Below, in pieces: positions 63,806 to 64,000 of a DNA stretch of 64,000 nt. The stretch lies in contig CP108400.1 in NCBI GenBank assembly GCA_045039925.1, positions 7,378,001 through 7,442,000 on the forward strand. The letters are read 5' to 3'. The notes under the pieces are model-generated. The model ran no database searches and was not told where the DNA came from. It saw nothing but the letters and a program-made list of their open reading frames with translations. Numbering within the stretch: position 1 is the stretch's first letter; each line of letters opens with the position of its first letter. This stretch comes from Yinghuangia sp045039925. GTDB taxonomy: Bacteria > Actinomycetota > Actinomycetes > Streptomycetales > Streptomycetaceae. The translations under genes were made by a program, and so were the position numbers.

Positions 63806-64000
63806 CCCGCCCCCCGACCCACATCCACGCGCGGCCCGTCCGCGACGCCCACCCTCGCGGGTGAATTCGCCGGGTCGTGTGCGGTTGCGTCCGGTAGTGT
63901 GTGCGGCCTTGCCCGGGGTGCCGCGGCCGGCTTCGACGGCGATTCGCCGTATCAGGACCGCCGCGGCGAAACCAAGAGCGACCGACCCAACTGACGCCGA
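63806..64000. other. 195-bp sequence at the window end, no gene resolved
   Basis: It contains a perfect palindrome ACGGCGA-T-TCGCCGT (63936-63950) and a TAGTGT -10-like element (63895-63900). It is probably the leader of a gene that begins beyond the window. Confidence 0.35.

Overview
This is a 64 kb stretch of chromosome from a very GC-rich actinobacterium, most likely Streptomyces or a close relative in the Streptomycetaceae. The evidence is the strong third-position G/C bias, frequent GTG starts, 4-bp GTGA/ATGA gene overlaps, and a run of genes typical of Streptomyces: sepH, cutR/cutS, DUF4193, DUF3093, dut, DUF3710, an OB-fold protein, DUF3159, two TrkA-type RCK proteins, and a Pnkp/Hen1 pair. 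No rRNA, tRNA, insertion sequence, prophage or CRISPR array was seen.

Layout. 1-4154: a pair of M16 peptidase subunits (the first cut by the window edge) and a CtpE-like P-type ATPase. 4175-8350: a small membrane-anchored protein, a VOC protein and a large GNAT/acyl-CoA-synthetase fusion of the Pat type. 9052-12976: a DUF5998 protein with an overlapping alkaline-phosphatase-family protein, a 28-aa membrane microprotein, a two-domain VOC protein and a sulfurtransferase. 13046-16223: a regulatory-like protein split over two overlapping frames, sepH, and a membrane protein behind a long leader. 16267-24066: sugar-lactone oxidase, ferrochelatase, inositol monophosphatase, a 58-aa protein, CutR/CutS, and an acyl-ACP desaturase behind a large palindrome. 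24143-31268: ABC exporter, gamma carbonic anhydrase, DUF4193, DUF3093, SDR, and a thioesterase-dut-DUF3710 operon. 31530-39799: a complete kdp locus (27-aa microprotein, kdpF, A, B, C, D, E). 39851-47878: OB-fold/DUF3159 pair, an NsdA-like regulator, two RCK proteins divergent from a KimA-like K+ transporter, and a TrmA-family RNA methyltransferase. 48006-52695: small regulators and redox enzymes (TetR/redoxin, PNPOx, an unknown protein, HxlR/reductase, a 54-aa protein). 52930-57080: the Hen1-Pnkp RNA-repair operon. 57466-62277: an arginine deiminase operon (permease, arcA, arcB, arcC). 62430-63805: two genes of unknown function.

How the genes fit together. Potassium is the strongest theme. 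The high-affinity Kdp pump and its KdpDE sensor sit beside RCK gating proteins and a KimA-like importer. Kdp lies inside a block (dut, DUF3710, OB-fold, DUF3159, RCK pair, APC permease, RNA methyltransferase) whose order is, from memory, also found in mycobacteria. Two stress modules close the window: tRNA repair by Pnkp/Hen1 and ATP production from arginine by the deiminase pathway. Many intergenic regions hold clear palindromes or nested inverted repeats, the clearest being upstream of the desaturase, between tetR and the redoxin gene, and between pdxH and the unknown 307-aa gene.
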